Source of the DNA: Leifsonia williamsii | GTDB taxonomy: Bacteria > Actinomycetota > Actinomycetes > Actinomycetales > Microbacteriaceae | Length of the DNA: 64,000 nt | Direction: 5' to 3' | NCBI RefSeq assembly: GCF_030433685.1 | Contig: NZ_JAROCF010000001.1 | Span: 3,472,001-3,536,000, forward strand | Shown here: positions 35,243 through 44,255 of the stretch, one piece after another | Position numbering within the stretch: the first letter of the stretch is position 1 | How the letters are laid out: each line of letters opens with the position of its first letter | The notes under the pieces: generated by a model | The model's database searches: none | Told to the model about the DNA's origin: nothing | The model's input: only the letters and a program-made list of their open reading frames with translations | Translations under genes and position numbers: made by a program

Positions 35243-35246
<4 letters not shown>
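34044..35246 (+). CDS. galT: galactose-1-phosphate uridylyltransferase
   Basis: A 400-residue GalT of the Leloir pathway (galactose-1-P + UDP-glucose to UDP-galactose + glucose-1-P). The active-site motif HHPHGQIYAYPY is present (nucleophilic histidine in HPH), with the early region DPLTGEWVSIAAARQNR and the late HLLPHRHV, which gives the metal-site histidines. The length is longer than E. coli GalT (about 350) because of an N-terminal 45-residue extension and the tail. ATG 34044; its stop overlaps galK ATG by 4 nt. Confidence 0.93.
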
Positions 35247-36403
<1,157 letters not shown>

Positions 36404-36463
36404 GCGCCGGGCGGGCGCGCTGCGCGCCTCCCGTTCACCTCCCGGACACCGGGCCGTTCCAGA

Positions 36464-37267
36464 ATGGCCGTGATGACCGACCCCGAGATCACCTGGCTCG
36501 ACGCGAACACCGTCCAGCTGCGGCAGCCGAAGGCGTCGCACTGGGAGGCGCCGTTCCTGTTCCTGCTGTTCGGTCGCGAGCGCTCGCTGCTGCTCGACAC
36601 GGGAGCGACGACCGACGAGACGGTGTTCCCGCTCGCGGCGACAGTGACCAGGCTGACCGACCAGTGGCTGCGCCGCAACCCGGCGGTGTTCACGCGCCCG
36701 TATCCGCTGATCGTCGCGCACACGCACGCGCACGGCGACCACATCGCCGGAGACGCGCTGCTGCGCCCGCGGCCGGGCGCGACCGTGGTGGGCACCACGC
36801 CCGCGCAGGTCATCGCGTTCTTCGGCTTCCAGCGCTGGCCCGACGAGGTCGTGACCCTCGACCTCGGCCAGCGCCCCATCGACGTGATCGGCGGGCCGGG
36901 CCACGAGCCATCGGCGGTGGCCTTCTTCGATCGGGCGACCGGGATCCTGTTCACCGGCGACACCGTGCTGCCCGGCCACCTGTACGTCCGCGACATCGTC
37001 CCGTACCGCGCGACGATCGAGCGGCTGATCCGGTTCCGGGAGGCCGCTCCGGCACCCGTGCGCGAGCTCCGCGGCGCCCACATCGAGATGGCGGGCGTTC
37101 CCCGCGTCGCCTACCCGCCCGGGACGCTGGACCAGCCCGACGAGCCGGAGCTGGCGCTCTCGCCGCGCATCCTGGAGCGCATCCTGTCGGCGCTGGACGA
37201 GCTCCCCGCCTCCCCCGACGGCCGCGTGGCCCGCAAGCGCTTCATCGTCGTCCACGACCCCCGCTGA
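36464..37267 (+). CDS. MBL-fold metallo-hydrolase
   Basis: A 267-residue metallo-beta-lactamase fold hydrolase. The metal-binding motif is H88-x-H90-x-D92-H93 (HTHAHGDH), with further ligands in GGPGHEPS and FTGDTVLPGH, as in glyoxalase II-type enzymes, and a late AHIEM. The substrate cannot be predicted from sequence. The first of two in-frame starts (ATG 36464, ATG 36473) is shown. It runs in the same direction after galK, 60 bp away, but has no clear link to galactose. Confidence 0.85.
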   Translation: MAVMTDPEITWLDANTVQLRQPKASHWEAPFLFLLFGRERSLLLDTGATTDETVFPLAATVTRLTDQWLRRNPAVFTRPYPLIVAHTHAHGDHIAGDALLRPRPGATVVGTTPAQVIAFFGFQRWPDEVVTLDLGQRPIDVIGGPGHEPSAVAFFDRATGILFTGDTVLPGHLYVRDIVPYRATIERLIRFREAAPAPVRELRGAHIEMAGVPRVAYPPGTLDQPDEPELALSPRILERILSALDELPASPDGRVARKRFIVVHDPR

Positions 37268-37300
37268 CGCTCCCGAGGGGCGGTGGCTAGGCTGGCGGGC

Positions 37301-37822
37301 ATGACGCTCGTGACCCTCCCCGACGGCTCCTCCCCCTCCCTCGCGGACGACGCCTTCGTCGCCCCCGGCGCCGTGCTCGCCGGCCGGGTGCGCCTCTCCG
37401 CGGGCGCGAGCGTCTGGTACAACGCCGTCCTGCGCGCCGAGGCCGACACCATCACGGTGGGAGCCCGCAGCAACCTCCAGGACAACGTCTCGTGCCACGT
37501 CGATGCGGGCTTCCCGCTGACCATCGGCGCGGACGTCTCGGTCGGCCACAACGCCGTGCTGCACGGCTGCACCATCGAAGACGGCGCCCTGGTCGGCATG
37601 CACGCCACCGTGCTCAACGGCGCGGTCGTCGGCGCCGGCTCGCTGCTCGCGGCCGGCACCGTCGTGCTCGAAGGGGCGGTGATCCCACCCGGGTCGCTCG
37701 TCGCCGGCGTGCCCGGCAAGGTGCGCCGCGAGCTCACCGACGAGGAGCGCGCCGGCCTCCTCCACAACGCCGAGGCCTATCTCGGCCACGTGGAGGCGCA
37801 CCGCGCCGCGACCACGGAATAG
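37301..37822 (+). CDS. gamma-carbonic anhydrase-like hexapeptide-repeat protein
   Basis: A 173-residue left-handed beta-helix protein (PaaY/YrdA/CamH-like) with hexapeptide turns and the metal-ligand histidines visible in NVSCHVDAG, SVGHNAVLHG and VGMHATVLNG. Such proteins are zinc or iron gamma-class carbonic anhydrases or thioesterase-like enzymes. ATG 37301 is chosen because upstream codons lack the fold. It follows the MBL gene by 33 bp and faces the ybaK gene tail to tail. Confidence 0.85.
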   Translation: MTLVTLPDGSSPSLADDAFVAPGAVLAGRVRLSAGASVWYNAVLRAEADTITVGARSNLQDNVSCHVDAGFPLTIGADVSVGHNAVLHGCTIEDGALVGMHATVLNGAVVGAGSLLAAGTVVLEGAVIPPGSLVAGVPGKVRRELTDEERAGLLHNAEAYLGHVEAHRAATTE

Positions 37823-37848
37823 CGCGCAGCGGGTCGCCGACGGGCTGT

Positions 37849-38349
37849 CTAGCCTTCGCCCGGCTCGACCGGCCCCGGCTCCCCGCGCGTGATCCGCACC
37901 AGCTCGTCGAAGGTCGTCGGGAACACCGTGTGCGCGTGCCCCGCCGCGGCCCAGACCTCCGGGTAGCCGGCGAGCGCCACATCCACCACCGTGCGCAGCG
38001 GGGCCGGGTGCCCGACCGGCGCGACGCCGCCGATCGTCTGCCCGGTCGCCGCCTTCACCGTCTCGGCGTCGGCGCGGCGGATTCGGCCGCCGAGCCGCTC
38101 CCCGAGGAACGCCGTGTCGACTCTGTGCGCACCGGAGGTCATCACGAGCAACGGCTCGCCATCGATCGTGAACACGAGCGAGTTGGCGATCGCGCCGACC
38201 TCCACGCCCAACTCCGCGGCGGCCGCGACGGCGGTCGGCGTCGCCGTCTCGAACCAGCGCACGCGCGGCTCGATGCCCGCCGCCAGCAGCGCGGTCTCGA
38301 CGCGCTCGACCGCGGGGTGCGACCGGGTGGCGTCGTCGGCGGCGCTCAT
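37849..38349 (-). CDS. ybaK: YbaK/EbsC-type aminoacyl-tRNA deacylase
   Basis: A 166-residue protein of the YbaK/ProX editing family, which hydrolyses mischarged tRNA (Cys-tRNA-Pro and others). Family features: [26 protein letters not shown] and the late [15 protein letters not shown]. The ATG overlaps the folD stop by 4 nt (ATGA), so it is expressed with folD and possibly glyA. Confidence 0.85.
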   Translation of the reverse strand: MSAADDATRSHPAVERVETALLAAGIEPRVRWFETATPTAVAAAAELGVEVGAIANSLVFTIDGEPLLVMTSGAHRVDTAFLGERLGGRIRRADAETVKAATGQTIGGVAPVGHPAPLRTVVDVALAGYPEVWAAAGHAHTVFPTTFDELVRITRGEPGPVEPGEG

Positions 38350-39227
38350 GCGAGCGACCGCTCCGCCGCCTCCACCACGTTCTGCAGCAGGAGCGCCCTG
38401 GTCATCGGGCCGACGCCGCCCGGGTTCGGCGACACCCACGCCGCGACCTCCGCGACCTCGGGCGCGACATCGCCGGCGACGCGGCTCTTTCCGGTCACCG
38501 GGTCCTCGACGCGGCTGACGCCCACGTCGAGCACGATCGCGCCCGGCTTCACGTTGCCGGCGGTGACCAGCCCGGCCACGCCCGCCGCCGCGACGATGAC
38601 GTCGGCGCGCCTCAGGTGCTCGTCGAGGTCGACCGTGCCGGTGTGCGTCAGGGTCACCGTCGCGTTGATCTCGCGGCGGGTCAGCAGCGAGCCGATCGGA
38701 CGGCCGACGGTGACACCGCGGCCGACGACCACGACGTGCTTGCCGTTCAGGTCGACGCCGTGGCGCTGCATCAGCTCGATCACACCGCGCGGCGTGCAGG
38801 GCAGCGGCGTGGTGATCGGGCGGCTGACGTTCAGCACCAGGCGGCCGAGGTTCGTCGGGTGGAGGCCGTCGGCGTCCTTCGCCGGGTCCACCAGCTCCAG
38901 GATCGCGTCGGTGTCGAGGTGCCCGGGCAGCGGGAGCTGCACGATGAAGCCGGTGCAGTCGGGGTCGGCGTTGAGCTCCTCGACCACCGCCTCCAGCTCG
39001 GCCTGCGAGATGTCGGCGGGCAGGTCACGGCGGATGGAGGCGATGCCCACCTCCGCGCAGTCCCGGTGCTTGCCGGCGACGTACCACTGCGACCCGGGGT
39101 CGTCGCCCACGAGGATGGTGCCGAGCCCCGGCACGACCCCCTGCTCGCGCAGCCGCGCCACGCGCTCCTTCAGCTCCGCCTTGATCGCCGCCGCGGTCGC
39201 CTTACCGTCCAAAACCTGTGCCGTCAC
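38346..39227 (-). CDS. folD: bifunctional methylenetetrahydrofolate dehydrogenase/cyclohydrolase
   Basis: A 293-residue FolD that interconverts 5,10-methylene-, methenyl- and 10-formyl-THF with NADP. The catalytic region shows [10 protein letters not shown] (substrate-binding, Tyr-Lys region YVAGKHRD) and the signatures [13 protein letters not shown] and [20 protein letters not shown] near the NADP site, plus [13 protein letters not shown] at the end. It lies downstream of glyA on the same strand, both being one-carbon enzymes. A short form of the dispersed palindrome lies between them. Confidence 0.95.
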   Translation of the reverse strand: MTAQVLDGKATAAAIKAELKERVARLREQGVVPGLGTILVGDDPGSQWYVAGKHRDCAEVGIASIRRDLPADISQAELEAVVEELNADPDCTGFIVQLPLPGHLDTDAILELVDPAKDADGLHPTNLGRLVLNVSRPITTPLPCTPRGVIELMQRHGVDLNGKHVVVVGRGVTVGRPIGSLLTRREINATVTLTHTGTVDLDEHLRRADVIVAAAGVAGLVTAGNVKPGAIVLDVGVSRVEDPVTGKSRVAGDVAPEVAEVAAWVSPNPGGVGPMTRALLLQNVVEAAERSLA

Positions 39228-39251
39228 GTGTCTCTCCTTCTGGATGCAACG

Positions 39252-39282
39252 GCCGAGTACGCAGATTCTCCGCGTACTCGGC
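39252..39282. repeat. short form of the palindromic repeat, copy 3
   Basis: Arms GCCGAGTACGC (39252-39262) and GCGTACTCGGC (39272-39282) around 9 nt, sharing the GAGTACGCAGA outer core with the copies at 6542 and 24130. A further degenerate half (CGCGTACTCGACGGC) follows at about 39301-39315. It lies 61 bp past the glyA stop, between glyA and folD; the shared-core argument supports a family, but this copy is reduced. Confidence 0.75.
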
Positions 39283-39342
39283 TGTTTCTCCGCGATTTCG
39301 CGCGTACTCGACGGCTACTCTCTGCGGACTCGAGTGGTGTGG

Positions 39343-40680
39343 TCAGATCGAGGACGGGAGCTCGACCGGGAAGCCCTCCTGGCCCGACGGGTTCAGGCCC
39401 GGGTAGAGCGGGAAGGCCGCCGTCAGCGCGTCGACGCGGGCGCGCAGGGCCTTCGTGTCGGCACCCGGACGCAGCGCGAGCGCGATGATGTCGGCCACCT
39501 CGGTGAACTCGGTGTCGCCGAAGCCGCGGGTCGCGAGCGCGGGCGTGCCGATGCGGAGGCCGGAGGTCACCATCGGCGGGCGCGGGTCGAACGGCACCGC
39601 GTTGCGGTTGACCGTGATGCCGACCTCGTGCAGCACGTCCTCGGCCTGCTTGCCGTCGAGCTCCGAGGTGCGGAGGTCGGCGAGCACCAGGTGCACGTCC
39701 GTGCCGCCGGTGAGCACGTCGACGCCCGCCGCGCGCGAGTCCTCGGCGGTGAGCCGGTCGGCGAGAAGCTTCGCACCGCGGATCGTGCGCTCCTGGCGGT
39801 CCTTGAACTCGTCGGTCGCAGCGAGCTTGAACGCGGTCGCCTTCGCGGCGATCACGTGCATGAGCGGGCCGCCCTGCTGGCCGGGGAAGACGTTCGAGTT
39901 GAGCTTCTTGGCGAGCTCGGTGTCGCGGCTGACGATGAAGCCCGAGCGCGGGCCGCCGATCGTCTTGTGCACGGTCGAGCTGACGACGTCCGCGAAGGGG
40001 ACGGGGTTCGGGTGGAGGCCCGCGGCCACGAGCCCGGCGAAGTGGGCCATGTCGACCCAGAGCTTGGCGCCGACCTCGTCCGCGATCTCGCGGAACGCGG
40101 CGAAGTCGAGCTGACGCGGGTACGCCGACCAGCCGGCGATGATGACCTGCGGCTTGTGCTCGCGCGCCTTGTCGCGGACGACGTCCATGTCGACGACGAA
40201 CGTCTCGGGGTCGACGCCGTACGACACGGCGTTGTAGAGCTTGCCCGAGAAGTTGAGCTTCATGCCGTGGGTCAGGTGGCCGCCGTGGGCGAGCTCCAGG
40301 CCCAGGATGGTGTCGCCGGGCGTCGCGATCGCGGACAGTACGGCCGCGTTGGCGGAGGCGCCGGAGTGCGGCTGGACGTTGGCGTACTCGGCGCCGAACA
40401 GGCTCTTCGCCCGGTCGATCGCCAGCTGCTCGGCGATGTCGACGTACTCGCAGCCGCCGTAGTAGCGGCGGCCAGGGTAGCCCTCGGCGTACTTGTTGGT
40501 CAGCACCGAGCCGACCGCCTCGAGCACGGCGCGCGGCACGAAGTTCTCGGACGCGATCATCTCGAGGTAGTCGCGCTGGCGGCCCAGCTCCAGCTGCAGC
40601 ACCTCGGCGATCTCGGGATCGACCTCCGCGAGCGGCGCGGTGAACGTCGGGGAGATGGCCGTCTGGTTGATGTCGGACAT
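39343..40680 (-). CDS. glyA: serine hydroxymethyltransferase
   Basis: A 445-residue PLP enzyme converting serine + THF to glycine + methylene-THF. Typical regions: [35 protein letters not shown], and the PLP-lysine motif [16 protein letters not shown], then [16 protein letters not shown] 40680 has AAGGAG 8 nt upstream. A ZTP riboswitch lies in its leader (40719-40805), so its expression should respond to the purine intermediate ZTP, which accumulates when 10-formyl-THF is short. Confidence 0.97.
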   Translation of the reverse strand: MSDINQTAISPTFTAPLAEVDPEIAEVLQLELGRQRDYLEMIASENFVPRAVLEAVGSVLTNKYAEGYPGRRYYGGCEYVDIAEQLAIDRAKSLFGAEYANVQPHSGASANAAVLSAIATPGDTILGLELAHGGHLTHGMKLNFSGKLYNAVSYGVDPETFVVDMDVVRDKAREHKPQVIIAGWSAYPRQLDFAAFREIADEVGAKLWVDMAHFAGLVAAGLHPNPVPFADVVSSTVHKTIGGPRSGFIVSRDTELAKKLNSNVFPGQQGGPLMHVIAAKATAFKLAATDEFKDRQERTIRGAKLLADRLTAEDSRAAGVDVLTGGTDVHLVLADLRTSELDGKQAEDVLHEVGITVNRNAVPFDPRPPMVTSGLRIGTPALATRGFGDTEFTEVADIIALALRPGADTKALRARVDALTAAFPLYPGLNPSGQEGFPVELPSSI

Positions 40681-40718
40681 GATCGGCTCCTTCGGACAGG
40701 GATGGACTGTGTTCGTAT

Positions 40719-40805
40719 CGACCCAGGCGCGCGGCCGAATCCACCCGTGTTTCGAGGTACCGTGTCGCTCCCCGATGGTGACCATCTGAGCGCCAGTCGC
40801 GACGC
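40719..40805 (-). promoter_or_regulatory. ZTP riboswitch (pfl RNA motif) in the glyA leader
   Basis: Read on the minus strand, the leader has the established pfl/ZTP aptamer order: P1 arms GTCGC and GCGAC, the conserved GACTGGCG after the 5' P1 arm, a P2 hairpin GATGG-TCA-CCATC, the conserved GGGGAGCGAC, a variable linker, and the conserved 3' segment GGCCGCGCGCCTGGGT that forms the pseudoknot and P3. A TATGCT -10-like box lies just upstream (40811-40816). The aptamer ends 38 nt before the glyA ATG; the expression platform is not obvious and could be translational. Confidence 0.88.
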
Positions 40806-40841
40806 AGGCCAGCATAGCAAAGCGTCGTGGATGCGGAACCC

Positions 40842-40871
40842 TTGCCCGTTCGTAAGGACTCCTGCGATACT
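40842..40871 (+). promoter_or_regulatory. candidate promoter of the hexosaminidase gene
   Basis: TTGCCC (40842-40847) and GATACT (40866-40871) spaced by 18 bp, about 65 bp before the GTG start. A reasonable sigma-A-type pair; there is no further support. Confidence 0.35.
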
Positions 40872-40935
40872 CGCTCTCGGCCGGAGCGGGCGGGGGCAGC
40901 GCGGGTCGCCTCCCCCTGTCGCGTTAGGAGCCGCC

Positions 40936-42453
40936 GTGGTCGTCCCCCGTCCCGCGCTGATCGAGCACACCGCCGGAGCACCCTTCCTCCTGTCCGACAC
41001 GGCCCGCATCAGCGTCGCGGGAGCCGGTGCGGCCGACGTCGCCGGGCTCCTCGCCGCAGAGCTCGCGGCCGACTGCGGTCGCCGTCCGGACGTGGTGCAG
41101 GAGCCTCCCGCGTTCGGCGACATCGCCATCGTCATCGCCGACCACGAGGTGCCGGCCGAGCACCGGGCGGAGGGCTACACGCTCGAGGTCGACGCCGGAG
41201 GCGTGCGCATCGGCGCAGCGACCGCGGCCGGCGCGTTCCGCGGCGTGCAGACCCTGCGTCAGCTGGTGCCGGCGGACTGCAGGGAGGACCCGTTCACCGT
41301 CTCCCCCGTCCGCGTGGAGGATCACCCGCGGTACGCCTACCGCGGTGCGATGCTCGACGTGGCCCGCCACTTCTTCGGCGTGGAGGAGGTCAAGCGCTTC
41401 ATCGACGCGATCGTCCTGCTGAAGGTGAACCACCTCCACCTGCACCTCACCGACGACCAGGGCTGGCGCATCGAGATCCTCTCCCGTCCCGAGCTGACCG
41501 CGGTGGGCGGCCGGACGGCGGTCGGAGGCGCACCCGGCGGTTTCTACACGCAGGAGCAGTACCGCGACCTGGTCGCCTACGCGGCCGAGCGTCACGTCAC
41601 CGTGGTGCCGGAGCTCGACATGCCCGGGCACGTCAACGCGGCCCTGGTCGCCTGCCCCGAACTCACGCCCGACGGCGTCGCGCCCGAGCCGTACACCGGC
41701 ACCGATGTCGGGTTCAGCAGCCTGCTCGTCGGCCACCCGGCGACCGAGCGGTTCGTGCGCGAGGTCGTGCGGGAGGTGGCGGCGCTGACCCCGGGCCCGT
41801 ACCTGCACCTCGGCGCCGACGAATGCCTCGCCACCCCGCACGACGACTATCTGCGCTTCGTCGCCTTTGCGACGAAGGAGGTGGCCACGGCGGGCAAGAC
41901 CGCCGTCGGCTGGCACGAGCTCGGCCGCAGCGACGACCTGGCGCCCGGAACAATCGGGCAGTACTGGGACTTCGTGACCCCGCGCGGCACCTCCGCCCAG
42001 GAGGCGCTCTCGTTCGTGCGCCAGGGCGGCGCCGTGATCGTCTCCCCGGCCGACGCCGCCTACCTCGACATCGTCACCGCCGAGGGCGAGCACCCCGGCC
42101 TCGCCTGGACCGGGCGGCGGACCACGCTCCGCAGCGCTCTGGTGTGGGACCCGGCCCGCGTCGTTCCCGGTCTCGCCGACGCGCACATCCTCGGTGTGGA
42201 GGCGCCGCTCTGGACCGAGACCGTGTCGACGATCGAGGAGGTCGAGCTGATGGTGTTCCCGCGCCTCGCCGCCATCGCCGAGATCGGCTGGTCGCCGGCT
42301 CCCGCCGACACGGTGGACGTGGAGACGGCCCGCGACCTCGACGAGTTCGCCGGCCGCCTCGCGGAGCTCGCCGCGCACTGGGACGCCGCCGGGACGGTCT
42401 ACCGACGCCTGCCCGGCGTTCCGTGGCCGGACCCGGTGCCCGAGGCGAGCTGA
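40936..42453 (+). CDS. beta-N-acetylhexosaminidase (GH20)
   Basis: A 505-residue family 20 glycoside hydrolase. The N-terminal GH20b domain (about 1-120) precedes the catalytic TIM barrel, which opens with YAYRGAMLDVARHFF and NHLHLHLTDDQGWRIEI and has the catalytic D-E pair in LHLGADECL. It removes terminal N-acetylglucosamine from chitin oligosaccharides or murein fragments. No signal peptide is visible, so it acts inside the cell. GTG 40936 is supported by AGGAG 5 nt upstream. It is divergent from glyA; no transporter gene is adjacent. Confidence 0.93.
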   Translation: MVVPRPALIEHTAGAPFLLSDTARISVAGAGAADVAGLLAAELAADCGRRPDVVQEPPAFGDIAIVIADHEVPAEHRAEGYTLEVDAGGVRIGAATAAGAFRGVQTLRQLVPADCREDPFTVSPVRVEDHPRYAYRGAMLDVARHFFGVEEVKRFIDAIVLLKVNHLHLHLTDDQGWRIEILSRPELTAVGGRTAVGGAPGGFYTQEQYRDLVAYAAERHVTVVPELDMPGHVNAALVACPELTPDGVAPEPYTGTDVGFSSLLVGHPATERFVREVVREVAALTPGPYLHLGADECLATPHDDYLRFVAFATKEVATAGKTAVGWHELGRSDDLAPGTIGQYWDFVTPRGTSAQEALSFVRQGGAVIVSPADAAYLDIVTAEGEHPGLAWTGRRTTLRSALVWDPARVVPGLADAHILGVEAPLWTETVSTIEEVELMVFPRLAAIAEIGWSPAPADTVDVETARDLDEFAGRLAELAAHWDAAGTVYRRLPGVPWPDPVPEAS

Positions 42454-42475
42454 ACCGTCAGCGCCGGCCGACCCC

Positions 42476-43777
42476 TCAGCGCCGGCCGAGCCCCCGGTAC
42501 TCCCAGCCCGCCGCGCGCCACGCCGCCGGGTCGAGCACGTTCCGCCCGTCGATGATGCGCGCGTGCCGGGCGAGCACTGCGGTCGCGGCCGGGTCCAGGT
42601 CGCGGTACTCGCGCCACTCGGTGGCGAGCACCACGAGGTCGGCGCCGCGCACCGCGTCCTCGGTCGACGACGCGGTCACCAGGGCCGGGAAGCGCCGGAG
42701 CGCGTTCGGCAGGCCGTACGGGTCCGTCGCGACGACCTCGGCCCCCAGCTCGTGCAGCCGCTCGGCCACGTCGAGGGCCGGGGAGTCGCGCACATCGTCC
42801 GAGTCGGGCTTGAAGGTCACGCCGAGCAGCGCGATCCTGGCGCCGGTGACGGAGCCGCCGAGGGCCTCCACCGCCGCCGCCACGAGCCGCTCGCGCTGGC
42901 GCAGGTTGACCGCGTCGACCTCGCGCAGGAAGGCGAAGGAGTCGGCGAGGCCCAGCTGCTCGCCACGCGCCGCGAACGCGCGGATGTCCTTCGGCAGGCA
43001 GCCGCCCCCGAAGCCGAGGCCGGCGTTGAGGAAGCGGCGGCCGATGCGCGCGTCGTGGCCGATCGCGTCGGCGAGCACGGTCACGTCGGCGCCCGTCGCG
43101 TCGGCGACCTGGGACATGACGTTGATGAAGCTGATCTTGGTTGCGAGGAAGGCGTTCGCCGCCGTCTTGACCAGCTCGGCGGTCGCGTAGTCCGTGACGA
43201 TGCGCGGCGTCCCGGCGTCGATGGCCTGGCGGTAGACGTCGTCGAGGAGGTCGGCGGCGCGCTGCGAGCGCACCCCGTACACGAACCGGTCCGGGTGCAG
43301 CGTGTCCTTCACGGCGAAGCCCTCGCGCAGGAACTCGGGGTTCCACGCGAGCTCCGCCCCCTCGGCCGCGGCCTCGATGCGCTCGGCGAGGCGCTCCGCG
43401 GTCCCGACCGGCACCGTGCTCTTGCCCGCGACCAGCGCGCCGGGCTTGAGGTGCGGCAGGAGGGAGGCGACGGCCGCCTCCAGATAGGTCAGGTCGGCCG
43501 CATCGCTGCCCGCGGTCTGGGGGGTGCCGACCGCGATGAAGTGCACATCCGCGTCTGCGGCATCGGCCATGTCGGTGCTGAAACGGAGCCGGCCGGAGGC
43601 GAGCCCCGCCTCCAGCACCTCCGGCAGTCCCGGCTCGTGGAACGGCGCGCGCCCGGCCGAGAGCGACTGCACCTTGGCCTCGTCCACGTCGATCCCGACC
43701 ACGTCGTGGCCGAGGTCCGCCATCGCGGCGGCGTGCACGGCGCCGAGGTAGCCGCAGCCGATCACAGAGAGTCTCAT
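42476..43777 (-). CDS. UDP-glucose 6-dehydrogenase
   Basis: A 433-residue UDP-glucose/GDP-mannose dehydrogenase that oxidises UDP-glucose to UDP-glucuronate, a precursor of exopolysaccharides. The Rossmann motif is IGCGYLGAVHAA at the N-terminus, the catalytic cysteine lies in GFGGGCLPKDIR (near residue 257), and VTFKPDSDDVRDSPALDV marks the C-terminal UDP-binding domain. ATG 43777. It belongs to the surface-polysaccharide locus, on the minus strand before the PqqD-like gene. Substrate specificity (UDP-glucose over GDP-mannose) is inferred from the family resemblance. Confidence 0.88.
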   Translation of the reverse strand: MRLSVIGCGYLGAVHAAAMADLGHDVVGIDVDEAKVQSLSAGRAPFHEPGLPEVLEAGLASGRLRFSTDMADAADADVHFIAVGTPQTAGSDAADLTYLEAAVASLLPHLKPGALVAGKSTVPVGTAERLAERIEAAAEGAELAWNPEFLREGFAVKDTLHPDRFVYGVRSQRAADLLDDVYRQAIDAGTPRIVTDYATAELVKTAANAFLATKISFINVMSQVADATGADVTVLADAIGHDARIGRRFLNAGLGFGGGCLPKDIRAFAARGEQLGLADSFAFLREVDAVNLRQRERLVAAAVEALGGSVTGARIALLGVTFKPDSDDVRDSPALDVAERLHELGAEVVATDPYGLPNALRRFPALVTASSTEDAVRGADLVVLATEWREYRDLDPAATAVLARHARIIDGRNVLDPAAWRAAGWEYRGLGRR

Positions 43778-43830
43778 GCAGGTGTCCTTGGGGAGAGGGT
43801 GTGGGGCAGCAGCAGACAGACTACCGAGCA

Positions 43831-44121
43831 CTATCCTGCGGAAACGGTGAGGCCCGCCTGGGCGAGCGCCGCGAGGAACGCCTCCACGTCGGCCAGCGCC
43901 TCGCCGGGCTCGACTCCGAAGTCCGCGGTCACGGCGGCGACCAGGTCGTCGACCGTCGCTCCGCCCTCCCGCGCGCCGATCGCCTCCCAGAGGTAGCGGG
44001 CGGTGCCGTCGAGGGCGATGAGGTCGGAGGTGTCCAGGTTGACCACGACGATGCGGTCGCCGTCGTGGGTGGCCACGACGCGGTCGGAGACGCGCACCCG
44101 CCCGTCGCCGCCTCCCGCCAT
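43831..44121 (-). CDS. PqqD-like domain protein
   Basis: A 96-residue PqqD-fold protein: VSDRVVATHDGDRIVVVNLDTSDLIALDGTARYLWEAI then a small helix pair with LVAAVTADFGVEPGEALADVEAFLAALAQAGL. PqqD proteins bind peptide substrates for modifying enzymes; PqqD-like proteins are also found in exopolysaccharide clusters, where their role is not established. Here no radical-SAM or other peptide-modifying enzyme and no precursor peptide is near. ATG 44121 starts the domain; the longer frame upstream is out of the domain. It diverges from the BY-kinase gene. Confidence 0.8.
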   Translation of the reverse strand: MAGGGDGRVRVSDRVVATHDGDRIVVVNLDTSDLIALDGTARYLWEAIGAREGGATVDDLVAAVTADFGVEPGEALADVEAFLAALAQAGLTVSAG

Positions 44122-44255
44122 GGTGTCCCTCCGATGCTTCGCGGCCGTCCTCCGGCCAGGCCGCCGGGATCTGATCGAGACCCCCCGAATGGGGCACACG
44201 CTGGCCCTGGCAGAGTTGCGTACTCGACCCGTGCCACCCGAAGGAGCCCCTCCCG

